A DNA stretch of 64,000 nucleotides from Tubulanus polymorphus (GCF_964204645.1 NC_134026.1:11436450-11500449), one strand, 5' to 3'; numbered from the stretch's first letter, positions 1 through 12,137 are shown. Notes: generated by a model from the sequence alone, not told the origin. Numbers and translations are program-made.

Positions 1-161
1 TGCAACTAACTTTAATTACAATTCAACTAAAATATAACTAAAGATGCATTAGATTAACAAAATTGTATATTTTAGTTTAATTTTAGTTTAGTTCAAATTA
101 TTTCAATTTTACACAATAAATGAGATTTTCTTAAAATTCTTTACTTTGATTTTTCATTTAA

Positions 162-443
162 TCATTCTAATTTATGCCTGAATTTATGATTTCTAAATCC
201 TTTTTCCGTCTTGTAATTTTTACTACAAATTTCACATCTTTTAATATTATTCATTCTATCTGAAATCTAATTGATATTATTTTTCAATTCAATATATTTT
301 ATTTTACAATCATCATAAAAATGAAACAATTGTTTCAAACTATAAACTGAAAATGAAAGTTCCCCTGAAATCATCATAATTAATTTCATTTTCTCTTGAT
401 TTCTGTAAATAAGATTTAACAAATTTAATATATTTTCACTCAT
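162..443 (-). pseudogene. Small C2H2 zinc-finger ORF of virus-like element, one in-frame stop
   Basis: Reading the minus strand from an ATG at 443 gives a short frame that ends at 162-164. A TAG at 267-269 (codon 59) interrupts it. After the stop, in the same frame, there is a classical zinc finger: Cys-x2-Cys, twelve residues, His-x3-His (RCEICSKNY followed by GFRNHKFRH). It lies 38 bp downstream of the 72-aa membrane ORF on the same strand, like tightly packed virus genes. The role is unknown; small C2H2 proteins are common accessory genes of large DNA viruses and Polinton-like elements (family knowledge). Membership of the same element as the terminal repeat at 2331-2385 is inferred from strand, AT content and packing. 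Confidence 0.5.
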
Positions 444-480
444 TTAATTAGAAAAAGATTTTATTAGATTAATTCACTAT

Positions 481-699
481 TTAATCTGATTCAACAACTT
501 TCTTGTGATTATTACCGTTTTTATGATTATTTCTATTTTTAGTATTTAACTTCTTTAATTTCTTGCTCAATTTCATATTTTCATTCATCAAATCCTTACT
601 AATATTCTCATAGTATAAATAAAGCGCAGCCAATATTAATCCTCCTGCTACAAGATAATGTTTCAAATCACTTTTTCCAGTTGGAATGAAACCATCCAT
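481..699 (-). CDS. 72-aa single-pass membrane protein, virus-like element
   Basis: An intact 72-codon frame. The N-terminus is short and polar, followed by one hydrophobic segment at about residues 16-29 (YLVAGGLILAALYLYY) and a Lys/Asn-rich tail from residue 33 with KKLKKLN and repeated NNHKNG/NNHKK. This predicts a small type II or tail-exposed membrane protein. Small membrane proteins like this recur in Polinton/Maverick-type elements, and this one sits between two zinc-finger ORFs on the same strand. The function is not recognised. The start is the only Met before the hydrophobic segment. It lacks stops, unlike most neighbours, but is short enough for that to be chance. Confidence 0.5.
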   Translation of the reverse strand: MDGFIPTGKSDLKHYLVAGGLILAALYLYYENISKDLMNENMKLSKKLKKLNTKNRNNHKNGNNHKKVVESD

Positions 700-824
700 T
701 TATTTAAGAAAGAAATTAGAAAATTAATAAATATTTGCTAGTTTTTAATTAAATACTTTATGATCATTTTTAAAATATTAAACTTTTAAATGATTAAATC
801 AAATAACAATTAAATTTACAGCAG

Positions 825-1136
825 AACAATTTAACATTTCAACAGTCTAACAATTTAACATTTCAACAGTCGAACAATTTAACATTTTAACAGTCTAACA
901 ATTTATCATTTTAACAGTCTAACAATTTAACATTTTAACAGTCCAACAATTTAACATTTTAACAGTCAAACAATTTAACATTTCAACTGTCAAACAATTT
1001 ATCATTTCAACAGTCAAACAATTTAACATTTTAACAGTCTAACAATTTAACATTTTAACATTCTAACAATTTATCATTTAAACAGTCTAACAATTTATTA
1101 TTTAACAGTCTGACAATTTAGCATTTTAACAGTCTA
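825..1136. repeat. Tandem array, about 24-bp unit, about 13 copies
   Basis: The core ACAATTTAACATTTTAACAG repeats with small substitutions (TTTCAACAG, TTATCATTT), giving a period of about 24 bp. It fills the gap between the membrane ORF and the 213-aa ORF of the virus-like element. It is non-coding on both strands. Noncoding tandem arrays between genes are common in integrated AT-rich viral elements; a replication or structural role is only speculation. Confidence 0.85.
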
Positions 1137-1219
1137 TTAGATATTTAAATCATTTAACTTAATTCAATAATTATTTGACTATTTAATTTATTTTTAATGT
1201 AGAATTGTTACTCTTTACG

Positions 1220-1861
1220 TCAGTTTTTATGTTTAATTGTTTGATAATGCTTTGATATATGTGATTTTGAATATTTACCTCCGCAATAACAATGAATTTT
1301 TTCATTAGGATTAAATCTTTTGAATTCATTTTCTAAATCACATGGAATTGCAATATCTTTAAAAGATTTACTATTTTCTAAATCACACTGAATTGCAATA
1401 TCTTTAAAAGAATTATTGTTTTCTAAATCACATTGAATTTCAATATTTGATGTATTTTCATTATAAATAATTTGTTTATTATCAAAATTACAATAATATA
1501 ATTGTCGTTTTTCAATTCTTAAGTCTATCCTATCATTACCTTTTGAAAGTATTATATCACTTTCTCTTTCATTAAAAGGAAATTTAAGAATATTTATTAT
1601 GTTTTCATCTAAATTACCTTTATAATTTAAAACTGTATTAAATATTTTAGGATTTTTGGCACCATTATCTAAAGTATCTATTAGTTCAGTAATTAAATAT
1701 GTTTCATTTAATAATATCTGATTAATAACAGTAATATTATCAATTTTATATTGCCTTCCATACGCTAAATTTTTTGCTGAGATACAATTTTTAATGTTAA
1801 ATAGTGAAAATAATTCATTAAATTCATTTATTTCAATTTTAAATTCCATTTCTTCTTTCAT
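1220..1861 (-). CDS. 213-aa protein with triple internal repeat and C-terminal Cys/His motif
   Basis: An open minus-strand frame of 213 codons, with the start at the first Met (MKEEMEF). Residues about 1-135 are acidic and Asn/Ile-rich with no recognised fold. Residues about 140-185 hold three near-copies of a short unit around CDLEN and SFKDIA, visible in the DNA as repeats at about 1325-1440. The last 25 residues carry CYCGGKYSKSHISKH then QTIKH, a Cys-x-Cys ... His-x5-His arrangement like small zinc-binding tails of giant-virus and Polinton-type proteins (recollection, not searched). The frame is intact although nearby genes are broken. The protein probably binds nucleic acid or a partner through the zinc tail; the function is unknown. 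Confidence 0.55.
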   Translation of the reverse strand: MKEEMEFKIEINEFNELFSLFNIKNCISAKNLAYGRQYKIDNITVINQILLNETYLITELIDTLDNGAKNPKIFNTVLNYKGNLDENIINILKFPFNERESDIILSKGNDRIDLRIEKRQLYYCNFDNKQIIYNENTSNIEIQCDLENNNSFKDIAIQCDLENSKSFKDIAIPCDLENEFKRFNPNEKIHCYCGGKYSKSHISKHYQTIKHKN

Positions 1862-1869
1862 TTATGTAG

Positions 1870-2035
1870 CAAAATTATTACTCACACTTTACTCACACTT
1901 TTAATATTGAAAATCTAACTTATTTTACTCACACTTTACTCACACTTTTAACATTGAAAATCTAAATTATTTTACTCACACTTTAAATATTGAAAATCTA
2001 AATTATTTTACTCACACTTTTAATATTTGACAATT
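1870..2035. repeat. Short tandem repeat with TTACTCACACTTT core
   Basis: TTACTCACACTTT and the spacer AATATTGAAAATCTAAATTA alternate several times immediately upstream (minus strand) of the 213-aa ORF. The copies are unevenly spaced (about 11-48 bp). Non-coding. Confidence 0.75.
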
Positions 2036-2129
2036 TTATCATTTTATTAGCGCTTTTATATTAAAAAGTTTGTTTATTTTTGGAAAAAAGCAAAAAATTT
2101 TTTAATTTTTCTAAACTTATTTTTATTTC

Positions 2130-2297
2130 TTAATTTGCTGATACTTTCTCTCCATATTTAGTTTTTATCTTTTCTAATTTCAATATTTTATGTTCAATTT
2201 CTTTTGTAACGTCGGCTAACTTTTTTATTTCAAATTGTTTTTTTGCTGGTTTTATTCTGTTATTTATTGTTGCTAAGAATGCTTTTCTATCTCCAAT
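2130..2297 (-). CDS. Partial basic helical ORF next to terminal repeat
   Basis: About 55 codons are open on the minus strand between a stop near 2298 and a stop at 2130-2132, with no ATG at the 5' end. The peptide is basic and helix-forming (EIKKLADVTKEIEHK, then LEKIKTKYGEKV), suggesting the C-terminal end of a coiled-coil protein. Its position directly inside the terminal repeat at 2331 suggests it is the outermost gene of the element, truncated at its 5' end. No family recognised. Confidence 0.35.
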   Translation of the reverse strand: MGDRKAFLATINNRIKPAKKQFEIKKLADVTKEIEHKILKLEKIKTKYGEKVSAN

Positions 2298-2330
2298 TTA
2301 TTAGGGGAAAAAATTATTTGTGGTGATGAG

Positions 2331-2385
2331 GGGTGTCTCGACCTCACGACCTCTGGTATGAAAGCCCACTTTCCCAATTACTCAC
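2331..2385 (+). repeat. Terminal inverted repeat copy of virus-like element
   Basis: The motif order CTCGACCT, CGACCT, GGTATGAA, TTTCCC, ATTACTC matches, with substitutions, copies at 11889-11938 (minus), 11998-12043 (plus) and 35880-35940 (plus). AT-rich genes lie to the left, and sequence of ordinary composition begins to the right at about 2386, so this looks like the outer end of the element that occupies 1-2330. Confidence 0.6.
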
Positions 2386-5300
2386 GATGCCTACTTATTT
2401 ATTTTCTATCCATTTGGATTCCTTCACTCAATACAGTACAGCGAAACTCTGCATCACAGATTAAGTTATTGACTGGCAATATCATGAATTATCACATACT
2501 GGTACCCGGTATTGAAACCTTCTTGGGTCCGATGTCTTGTCCGGTTACTATGTATAGTAAAAATGAAGAGATTCCGTGTTTTTTGAAAAATTCTGCAATC
2601 TATTGTTCCGCCATATGACAACACTGGCTAAAAGCCCGATTTTCGCTCCTCCCATTACCATACTAAATGTTATGAAGCTAGGTGGTCGTAAAAAACATCA
2701 GACGTATGTGTGGTTTTAAAAATAATGTGTTACCGAAGTTTTATAATTAATTATTCAATAACTATAATTGATATCAGTAAAGAAACACATCTTAAACCTC
2801 TTAAAGCTTCGGTAATTTTCTGAGACACCTCTATAATTACACAGAATTTCATGTTGAGAAGATTTGTAGAGGAACGGCGTTAACTGGGTGTAGAATATAA
2901 ACAATGCATCTTCATCCGTCAAGGGATTCGAACCTACTAAGATAAAGTCGTTCCCCGAACCCCTTGACCTCACGAGTCGTTGGAGTCGTTACTAGCCAAC
3001 CATAATCCGTTTGCACCAATCGCAGGGCTTGTAACAAACAACGTTATGCTTCAGTTGGAATTCCCGTTAAATGGATCAATCAGCGAACGTTTTACCGAAC
3101 AAGGAAGTGCTGCTCAAATCGGTCAATGACGTCATGCGCAACAGCGCCAGTAATGAAATCACATGTCGTGAGGCCAGGGGGCTGGTGGAGGTGAGTTCGG
3201 GGAGCGATACCAGACTCCTGGCAAGCGAGGATGATACAATGAGACGAGTAGTATTACAATATTACGCTACTAATGTATAGTAGCTTCATCAGGTGAATGA
3301 TGAAGGTGTTACACATTAGTAGCAATAGCTTGTGCATCAATGAAATAGGTTACCTATATAGTACTACATGTCTCGTTGTATTTAATGGCAATATTTGAGG
3401 GTGCATTCAGGGCTTTCAAAATGATTTGAAATACCAGTTGCGGACAAAGAAATGGCAGTTGCAAAATTTTCCGTTACCACTGACACAGTGCTTGTTTTCA
3501 CAGAAATATTTAGTTATCTAATATTTAGTTAGCCTGAGGTAACGAAAGCTCATTTATTGAAATTTCATGGGCATGATTAAATCAGATCTCTATCTAAAGA
3601 AGCACATACTAGTGATAAAAGCAAGGAATCGGGAATAGTATATACATCAAATTGCATATTTTCATCTTTAGAAATATCAAATTAATTGATTTGCTAGTGT
3701 AAGTGACTGCAGTAGTGACTGTTGATTGGTTAAGCAGCCAGCTTAAGAACATATTTATGCTATTAGGCTACCCAAACTGTCTCTTCGAGTGTCTCTGTGA
3801 GTTCACCGAACAAAGTTTTCACCTTGTTCACATGTGAAATATGTCAAATAGTCTAGATAACAAGATCTGGAGCATCAACGATGAGTTCAAAATTGAAATA
3901 ATTCATCGAATATAGACTACTCCTGTAACACCGGCAGTCGCTAGGATGATTGGCAGTTGTTTGGAAGGCAGCCAATTTTGTGGAAACTTAAATAGGCATA
4001 GGCACATAGGCATACATAATTCCCTTCATTTATAATCAGAATGAGGCAGCTGTGATTTGACTCAACTATGTCCCAAAGGGGATCACAGACACCTAGGGAT
4101 TCCGCGAAATCCGTGCTATAATTCGACGTTGATTCAAGATGATGACTCCACATGATGGCACCACCATACGTTAGTCAATGCTATACGTCAAGTCATGCCA
4201 GACAGCATACCAGCTGTGTATCAGAACAATGTAATATCTAAGTTTTCTATAATTACATTCATTTCAAATTTGCATGGCGCAGCTGCGCAGTACAGCCATA
4301 ATCGCTTCTCTTTACCATTTCCCACAGAGGGATTTGAGCTTCCTTGAGATTCCCCTGAATCTGCACCGCCTGAGGCCTATAGCATATTCCTAGTCAGAGT
4401 AGGGTTTGCTGACTGATGATATTATGATGACACTCCTACTTTACATCTACTCAAAGAGACTGACTACTTGTTCGAGGTGGTGTTTCAACATCAAAACCAC
4501 TTAAATCTCCAAAACTGAATAACCTTCATAAAATTATCGATCAACCAGGTCATCATAATTCAAGACGAGTTATCACCTTCCACGCTACCCTGATTCAATT
4601 ACGCTACCCTGATTCAATTATGATTTCATATCTGAATTTCTTTTTTCCAAAGGTCTAACAGAACATGTGCATCTATTTGACTACATGCTTACGTACTTCA
4701 GTAGACCTCTGATGTATACACAGTGTATCCATTTGTTGTACTTAGATATCTTCATCCAGTCATGAGACGTGAACGCTCTTAAAATATCCTTGGAACTGAA
4801 AAACAAACAAATTCCTGAGAGGACAATCAAAATCCATTAAACATACATTAATACATTAAATTACATGGTCCATTCTTCAACATACCATCTTAGATTACTG
4901 GCAGCAACAAAACCTTCATAATCTCCTTTTAGGCGAATGTCCACCGTTCCATAACTCGACAATAATCCAGCCAGCTATGATTTAAAAATGAACTTATGTA
5001 ACAAAAGGCTTTTTACAATGTGATGTTTTAATTCTATACAAATGTACTTGTAAAGATTACTTTTTTTGAGATAAAGGATATAGAATGATATATGATTTTT
5101 ACGTCTACACCATGGGTGATCGTAAGCTAAACCGATCATTTGATAATATGTGATCATTTCGAGCTCAGTTCAGCATAGATAATCTTCAAAACTAAGAATA
5201 ATTGAGAGAATAGTAGGATAACCACATTTAAGTGTGGTGAACGATGTTGTAATTGGAAAAAGGAAGGCCACAATAAGAATTACCTCTTTACTACATAGCT

Positions 5301-8300
5301 TCTTCTGTGACGTTTTACTTTTTATATACAGCCATTCCGGTCTGATTGATATAGGGTCTTGTTGAGACAATGCCTGAGGTAAGAATGTAGATAAATAGTC
5401 TGCAAAATTTTTTAAAGGTTGGTAGAGTATGAATGTTTGAAAAGTCTGACTTGCGTACAATTGAATTAACAGCAGCCCGTATCACATTGATTTTGTTACA
5501 AAATGGTTTCATTCTACTCAGATATTTCTTGAACGGAACTGGTTCAGCTTGTGATGATCTATAAATAAAAATGTTTCCATTTACCATGTAGCATGTACCT
5601 TGCTTGATTTAGTATATCATGATTCAGTAGCTAGCATCGGCTCAAAGGGATCTTACCCTGATGGCACCACAACAATGTGAAATGTGCTGACCTATCTAAT
5701 AATACAATTTGAATTTGCAACTTCCACATTTTGAAGTTAACAATGGAAATTTGCATGTATCTTGACGTCCCATATGAATAAGTACCCTCTGGGTACATCG
5801 AACCATACAAGTTATTGGATCGATCGTATGAAAGATGCCTGTCTAATGACCTCATCTTCAACCAGAATGTGTTTGTCTTTGGATGACCTAACTAATGAAC
5901 AAAGCATCGAATTTTGACAAGATCTTACACACAGAGCGTCTACACAGCATTGTAGTGTATAAATCGGTGATGGACTTCGCCGGTGCATCAAACTGCAATG
6001 TATTGATGTAATTCGTAAACATTTTTATCCCTTATGAAAGATGGCAGCACCTGTCAAACACAGATAGATATAAGTAACTAATGATACACCAGCCGCGGTG
6101 TAGACACATAACACCTGATGCCTGTTAATTGATGCACCGGACTGGAATTTTTTTAACATGACCAAATCATATCCAGCACTTTAGGGTATTAATTAGTCAG
6201 CGCCAAAAGGGCTTACATGTTTATTTTGGACAGTTTAAGATGCTGCATAAAAAACATGCTAAAATTAATGTAATTTTTGACCTTTTTCTGTAAAATTCTC
6301 AAAAATATGATACCCACTGCTTTCAAATTTGTGCACCATAAATAGAAAACAAATTCCGAAATATATGCCTGGTTAATCTGCCCCATTCGCCCATTAATAG
6401 TGAAGTTACAGGCTACTGAAATTGTGTTTAAATGTGCTAAAATAGATTTGATTGTAGTATAACCGCTGACAAAGATCCGCTATCACAACCTAAAAAATGG
6501 GTGAATTGTCTACATTGGAATCATTTCTAGAAAATAAATATTCACACATAATATAAGATTTAAATTTGCACACATGAATAGAGGATGGTGCATTTGAAAC
6601 TCGTCGCGAAAAAAATTCTTGATGGACCAAACCAACTAGAAAGTCATGATTTTCTAATGAAGGGGTTTGGAAAAAAGAATGGTACGAAGGCTTTCCAGCC
6701 AAATTCGTTTGAAAATTGACAATGGCTTCATTACGACGAGAACAAAGGCATGACCTTTCGTTATTACTGTGCTAAAGGTATCGAAAGCAAAAAAGTTGTG
6801 CTTTATGAAAATAAAAAGTCAAATGTATCAATTGTATAGTTATTAGTCTATATCTAAATAAAGGCATCTATCTGCTCCTATGGTCACTACTCCATTTTAC
6901 TTCATGCTATGGGACTGTTCTTCAACATGTGTAGGAACTAGTGCATTTCGTGTGTTTTGTTGTTACATTCTTGGCATGGCGAACAGGGAGGTAAAATTTG
7001 GGACAAACACGTTAAGAGGCACCTCGAATGCGTATGGGAATGGTAGAAGACACTGGCATTGGCTGTACAGGAAATAACTGGATGAATATTATGATAGATA
7101 TAATCAGTCATACAGAATTCCATATTTTGGGGGTCATGTTCGTGACTGTTAAATTAGATTGCAGCTATGTACAACAAAGTCCAACAACAAAGAAGAACAT
7201 ACTTAACATCTTGAGTTGAAAATAAATGACACACTTGAAGGAACACTGAAATGAGAAGCAGTATATGGATAAAACTGATCAATTCGCATCCAGCCACTAC
7301 AAATCATCTTAATACCACCATTGATGATAACATACCTACTCCAGCCATATATGAGTCATAGCCAGCTTCGTGAGGACAATGACCATCACCTAAAAAATCA
7401 TGAAGGTAAGTGCATTGGTCAAATTTTGCTCTGGTATCATTCAATTAGTATGTACGCAAAAAGAACCAATTTTTAACCCCCTCCCTCCCTTATACGCAAC
7501 AGTCCTTTTCATAAATGCCCCTACCCCTTGTTCATATACATAATGACTTTCGAGAACATACTTATTGATTGGTGGCAAGAGCCGTTTTATCTTTGGAGGT
7601 AAGTGAAATATGCATATGAGTCGAACTGGACAAGATCAGAATCCTCATTGCATTATTTTAAATTCTGCTGATACGGCTGTCATGATGATTGTTAGAACAT
7701 TTATTGAGTTATAGTACATTGTAAAGTAATATTGTCATTCAATGCTCTATCAAAAAGGCATCAAATGGTGCGTACGTACTAAAGTCTATCCCAGTGGTTA
7801 TGATCACGGTGCATCAAACAGTTTATATTATCGCAGATCTGGAACCCTGTGGTTTCTATGCGCTAAACCCATCAAGTAACTGAGGTCTGAACTGCCACAT
7901 TCAAGCGTGAATAATACTTCACATTCTGGATTTGTTTTTCTTTTATATATTCTCAAAGAACACCAATTAATTAAAATATATGTAAGCATGGATTTCAAGT
8001 TTTCGTGGATTAATTTCTTATTTTGTGCACCTAACAAAGCTAGACTATGCGCTCTTTTTTAATGAACACATATCTAATTCTATGGTTTTTTTTAGTTAGT
8101 GGTAAGCATTGTTAAATGGAAACAGCTTTAAAAGCTGGAAAATATCGGAAGTCAATATATATCTTACTATATTTTTCGAATCCAGCACCATGTTCAATGA
8201 ATGGGCAATACAAGACACGATGACTGTCAACATCACTACATAATACAAATAAATAACATATTAAAATCCTCTCAATTTTTAAAGGGTATAGCACAACCTT

Positions 8301-9400
8301 TATTACATCAGAATTTAACGATTACTGGAAAACGACCGATCATGAAATGATGTCTACCTTGCTGGGGAAGGATCTACCAAAATCAGATTTTAATGTCCAT
8401 TTCAAAGGGATTCAGAAGAATGGATGTCCAGTGAACACATTCAACATCAATATAGGTTCATGCACTACACTATCACTTGAAACATTCCACTGTTATTTTG
8501 ACTGAATTTAGTATGCATGTGGGAGTAGGGTTGAAAAAATGTTCTTGACCTGTAGACATCATTCATGAAAAGCCCGATACAAAATCAGCCTAAGGATATG
8601 CAATAACAGAATAATTGTCCATAAAGATTGTAAACATAGTTACCTAACTAATGCTTCATAGAGATCTCCGAGTCCAGTTTTCTCAAGAACCCCTTTATCT
8701 CTAAATTGCTTTAGGTAATAAAATCATGAAAATTATTAAAATATCAAAATGAAGTATGGCAATCCATAAGAAAGCCAAAGTGTAATCCGTACAAGAGAGG
8801 GTTGATGCAAGGATTGAATCTTTATTCCCTGCTGAGCTACATATGTACTGTGTTATGTGTTATTGATTGTAGTGGCAGCATATTCAATGGTGTTCTATAC
8901 TGATTGCATGGTAACGCCATCTAGATATACAGGTAATTTTGAAGGTTGTGTAATAGAGAGGAAGACCGCAAGGGGCTTTCAAGGACGAATAACGGACAAT
9001 AAAGACAAACGTATCATGAGAGAAAATATTTACTATTTATAACAGAATGGATCTCGAGGAACAACTTCACGACATGGTGCAGAACCCCGTGTCGTCGTGA
9101 ATGGAGGAGCATAAAAAATCCAAAAAAAACGGGTCATCCCAAATATGCGGAAAACCCAAAAGTGTAAATATTTTTGTTCGTGAATCATCACACTAGCATG
9201 TCATTTTGCGTAAAATGCGCTGGAGATTGATTGAATTACGCTTTACGTATTCACTGCATTGGAAATTGACTACACCCTTTTGCATTGTTGCAGAAAACTC
9301 CCTTGCACAGATGACTTAAATTTCCGGGTAATGACAACGAATCAACATTCAAACAATCGCAAACGCACTTTGTCACTCGGCTGTTCTAAGCTGGCTGACC
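2386..9400. other. No recognisable gene; old repeats and unassigned DNA
   Basis: About 7 kb of mixed composition. All open frames are under 100 codons, overlap each other on opposite strands and show no motif I recognise. A small direct duplication of TACGCTACCCTGATTCAAT occurs near 4580-4620. A SINE-like scrap is listed separately at 2755-2995. Otherwise nothing supported. Confidence 0.6.
2755..2995 (-). repeat. Possible tRNA-derived SINE remnant
   Basis: On the minus strand GGTTCGAATCC (a perfect pol III B-box type T-arm motif) lies near 2930, preceded by ACGACTCGTGAGGTCAAGG that could be a decayed D-arm side and followed by TTCTACACCCAGTTAAC, resembling the body of tRNA-derived SINEs of marine invertebrates. 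No clear A box or tail was seen. The 72-codon open frame over it is not convincing as a gene. Confidence 0.25.
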
Positions 9401-9421
9401 GTAGGGTATGTAGGGAAGAAG

Positions 9422-9553
9422 ATGCCACATTTCGCTTCGATTTTATTGGGTGATCTCTCCAAGGCTGACCCTTCGGAGGCTATGAAACTCATGGTTGCGG
9501 TTTCTTTAGCAACCATATCCAAGGATTATCTGGCGAAGTCGAAAATTCTGTAG
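9422..9553 (+). CDS. 43-aa ORF at start of second virus-like block
   Basis: ATG at 9422 to TAG at 9551-9553, 43 codons, with MPHFASILLGDLSKADPSE at the N-terminus and a helical hydrophobic middle (MKLMVAVSLATISKDYL). It is 24 bp upstream of the next small ORF on the same strand, as in compact viral gene clusters. Too short to identify; support comes only from context and codon-like composition. Confidence 0.35.
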   Translation: MPHFASILLGDLSKADPSEAMKLMVAVSLATISKDYLAKSKIL

Positions 9554-9577
9554 TGAAAAAAGTGTAGGGACCTAATC

Positions 9578-10195
9578 ATGGCTACTGCAGCGGTTATTAT
9601 CAGCAACGCCATAGCAAACGCTGCAGCATTTACTGGAGGCCAAGCAATCTATAGAGCAACACAAGGCGACTCTAACGATTGAACGCGGCATAGGTGACAT
9701 GGAACGGGAAAAGGCAAAACACTGTACTACCTCAACAGGGAGCTGCAAAACGAGATGCAGACAAAGACAGACTTTAGGCCCTTAGGCTTTACAACAATAC
9801 CAGGAACGACAAATCGTCAGCGAGTTGGGGCACACAGCCATTGCTGGGTGATTTCTATACCCCTTCAGATGCCCAATTAAACAGTGAGTAGGCCTTCATA
9901 TTAGGCAGTGTGTTTCTGAATAGCGTCATCGCGTACAAGTATCTGTATGTCATAGACGACCCCTATGGTATATTACCCATGGATTTTGACCTCAGATCAA
10001 AAATTTTTTGCAAATCAAAATAGTTCCAAAACCGAAAGAAGTCCACCTGCCTCCCGTAAATTACGACTATTGAACCTACTCCGTGGGTAGATTCCTGTTG
10101 AGGAAAGCCGAAAAAGTAGTTGGATTCGTGGCCGAGAACCTGGTGCTCGTGATTATTGTTGCAGTCAGTCTGGCCATGAAATTCTCGCGTTAGAT
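9578..10195 (+). pseudogene. Broken small structural/accessory gene of a Polinton-like element
   Basis: Starts at ATG 9578 with MATAAVIISNAIANAAAFTG and a TGA after 34 codons. Coding-like frames continue past further stops and frameshifts: FYTPSDAQLNSE near 9850, a hydrophobic stretch ILGSVFLNSVIAYKYL near 9900, and near 10095-10195 a basic segment followed by a transmembrane stretch (LVLVIIVAVSLAMKF) ending in a stop. The order Ala-rich start, FY-x-PS motif, membrane segment resembles an accessory protein I associate with animal Maverick-like elements (recollection, unverified). The locus is GC-richer than the provirus at 17.7-24.5 kb, so it would be a different lineage. Several lesions make it non-functional. 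Confidence 0.35.
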
Positions 10196-10389
10196 ATAAG
10201 AAAATGTTAGTCATCCACTGTTGCCGCAAGGATTCGACCGTGCGTCAAAAAAATGCATCACGACATGAGTGGCTAAAAAACTGTGACCTTATCATGTGCT
10301 GTCATTCCTCTGCGTTATTTCAATGTTTCCGTAAAACTGAACAACCATAGAAGCAACTACATGACCTGAGATAGGGTGGACGAGCACCA

Positions 10390-11585
10390 ACAAAAGAGTT
10401 TAACTTGATTATCAGTAATGGACTTTCCATGTTTGAGAATTTGAACGAAGAATTGCAGCATGTCATTACTCGTAACCGTCATACTCACCGTCAAAAAAAC
10501 CATACCGAGTGCTCTTGAGCGTCCCAATCACTGAGCTGTTTGGAGTCTCGGAAATTTATTAGCGAAACGTCGAAGTTAAAGAGGTTAGCGTCAGGGGTAC
10601 AAAAGAATGTATGTTTACCGGGCATAGCGAATACCTCGTTGACAAGTCGAGAAACTTACTGAACGGGGTGTCATTAGACTTTTATAACCAAAAGTAGGTC
10701 ATTATTGTGACTAATTTGGATGCGGATGTAACAAAACGATTAGTTTCTTATTTTAATTCTTTTGATTTTCTCATCAAATATCATATCTAGTATCGTTTCA
10801 TGTTTAATTAGCAGTCTCTATATCAAAATTATTTATATAACTATATATGCTCATTTGTTTGCTTTGTAATTAATTAATTCTTTGTTCAGACAGGTGTCCC
10901 ACTAATGTATTAAACAATGACCAGTTTGGAACATGTCACTGTAAGTCTGTCACATGTTTACCTGTTTGTTCTTTTTGTAACCAATATTGTATATATAACT
11001 TGTAAGATTCAAAAGAATTGTCACTCACTCAGAATTATTCATTCAATCAGACACACTTTCGTTGAGTCAGCCTTGGAGAATGTATCGAATTCAAACACAT
11101 ACCAAGTGCATCTAGAATAAAATCATCGTCAACCAAAAAATCCATAGTCTTTTTCGTCTATATCGAATGAGCTAGTTTCTGAAACGACCGACGACTTGTA
11201 GCAGAAATTAAGCGTTGCTAAACGTATATAGGGTACCGATACCATTTACGGACGGCGGCTTCAACAAGGTAGTGAAGTTTTTCAATCAGAACATGGAGGG
11301 ATTCATTTCCAATCTCCAAATTTTACTGACATAAGAATAGAGATGAACTTGTACAAGGGATTAAGGAAAAAGCGGTCAACAACAAAACCCGTTATAACCG
11401 TTTGGAGATCTTAGTACGCGGCTATACCATGATGTGTCCGGGGAGAGTGCTAAAAATGGGCCTCTCCGTTGGGGACGACTCTACAACCAATACCACAGTA
11501 GTGTTGACGCGTCTACAGGGTGGAAAAAGGTGAAATCACGAAAGAAGCTCCACTATTACAGGACCCATCAAACCCCAAGATAGAT
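10390..11585 (+). pseudogene. Further coding-like remnants, unrecognised
   Basis: Fragments read like protein on the plus strand but in changing frames: MFENLNEELQHVITRNR near 10430; VSVRGTKECMFTGHSEYLVD near 10585; VTNLDADVTKRLVSYFNSF near 10705; DGGFNKVVKFFNQNMEGFI near 11250; YTMMCPGRVLKMGLSVGDD near 11425. Each is bounded by stops or frameshifts. I do not recognise the families. The same strand and composition as 9422-10195 suggest one decayed element, cut at about 11585 by the inverted-repeat locus. Confidence 0.3.
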
Positions 11586-11604
11586 GAGAGTAATAGGGAA
11601 TATG

Positions 11605-11796
11605 ATTATTTATATAATATTGTTTATTAACTACTTTTATGCAACTTTTACAGTAACTTTGTATACTATCTCTCTTAGTCTTATTTTTATAATATTCTGC
11701 TAATGATTTACTTAATTCACATTTTGAACGAATCTTATAGTATGTATTTACAACACTATTTGTAATATTGATACTTTGTGCTTGTTCTGACTCCAT
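11605..11796 (-). pseudogene. Truncated inverted copy of HNH gene 5' end
   Basis: The minus strand from ATG 11796 repeats exactly the first 64 codons of the plus-strand HNH gene (start at 12138) and stops matching at 11604, where another sequence (GAGTAATAGGGAATATG at 11587-11603) begins. The open frame runs on to 11536 through unrelated sequence. It contains the Cys cluster (CELSK, YCKSC) but none of the nuclease core. It is the left arm of the palindrome described separately. Confidence 0.85.
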
Positions 11797-11890
11797 TTTG
11801 ATATCAAATTTTTTATTAAAATTGATTTTAGAAGTTATTCATATATAAATTATTCATTTATATATGTTATTCATATATATGGAATGATTA

Positions 11891-12043
11891 GAGTAATAGG
11901 GAATATGGGGTTCATACCAAAGGTCGAAGGGTCGAGCTCATAAAAAATTTTTAAAAAAATTCTCGCACGCTCGAATTTATTTTTTATTTTTTACTCACTC
12001 ACCCCTTCAACCTTTGATATGAACCCAATATTCCCTATTACTC
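11891..12043. mobile_element. MITE-like remnant: two facing terminal repeats with short core
   Basis: It begins GAGTAATAGGGAATATG and ends CCTATTACTC. The outer about 45 bp on each side are inverted copies of the same terminal repeat found at 2331-2385 and 35880-35940, with about 60 bp of AT-rich core between them. It is non-coding. It looks like an internally deleted derivative of the virus-like element. A target-site duplication cannot be judged because both flanks are arms of the same palindrome. Confidence 0.5.
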
Positions 12044-12137
12044 TAATCATTCCATATATATGAATAACATATATAAATGAATAATTTATATATGAATAAC
12101 TTCTAAAATCAATTTTAATAAAAAATTTGATATCAAA

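Noticed and set aside
5170-5861. Cluster of minus-strand frames of 76-96 codons
   Set aside because: They overlap each other in different frames, have no motif and no splice-consistent partners.
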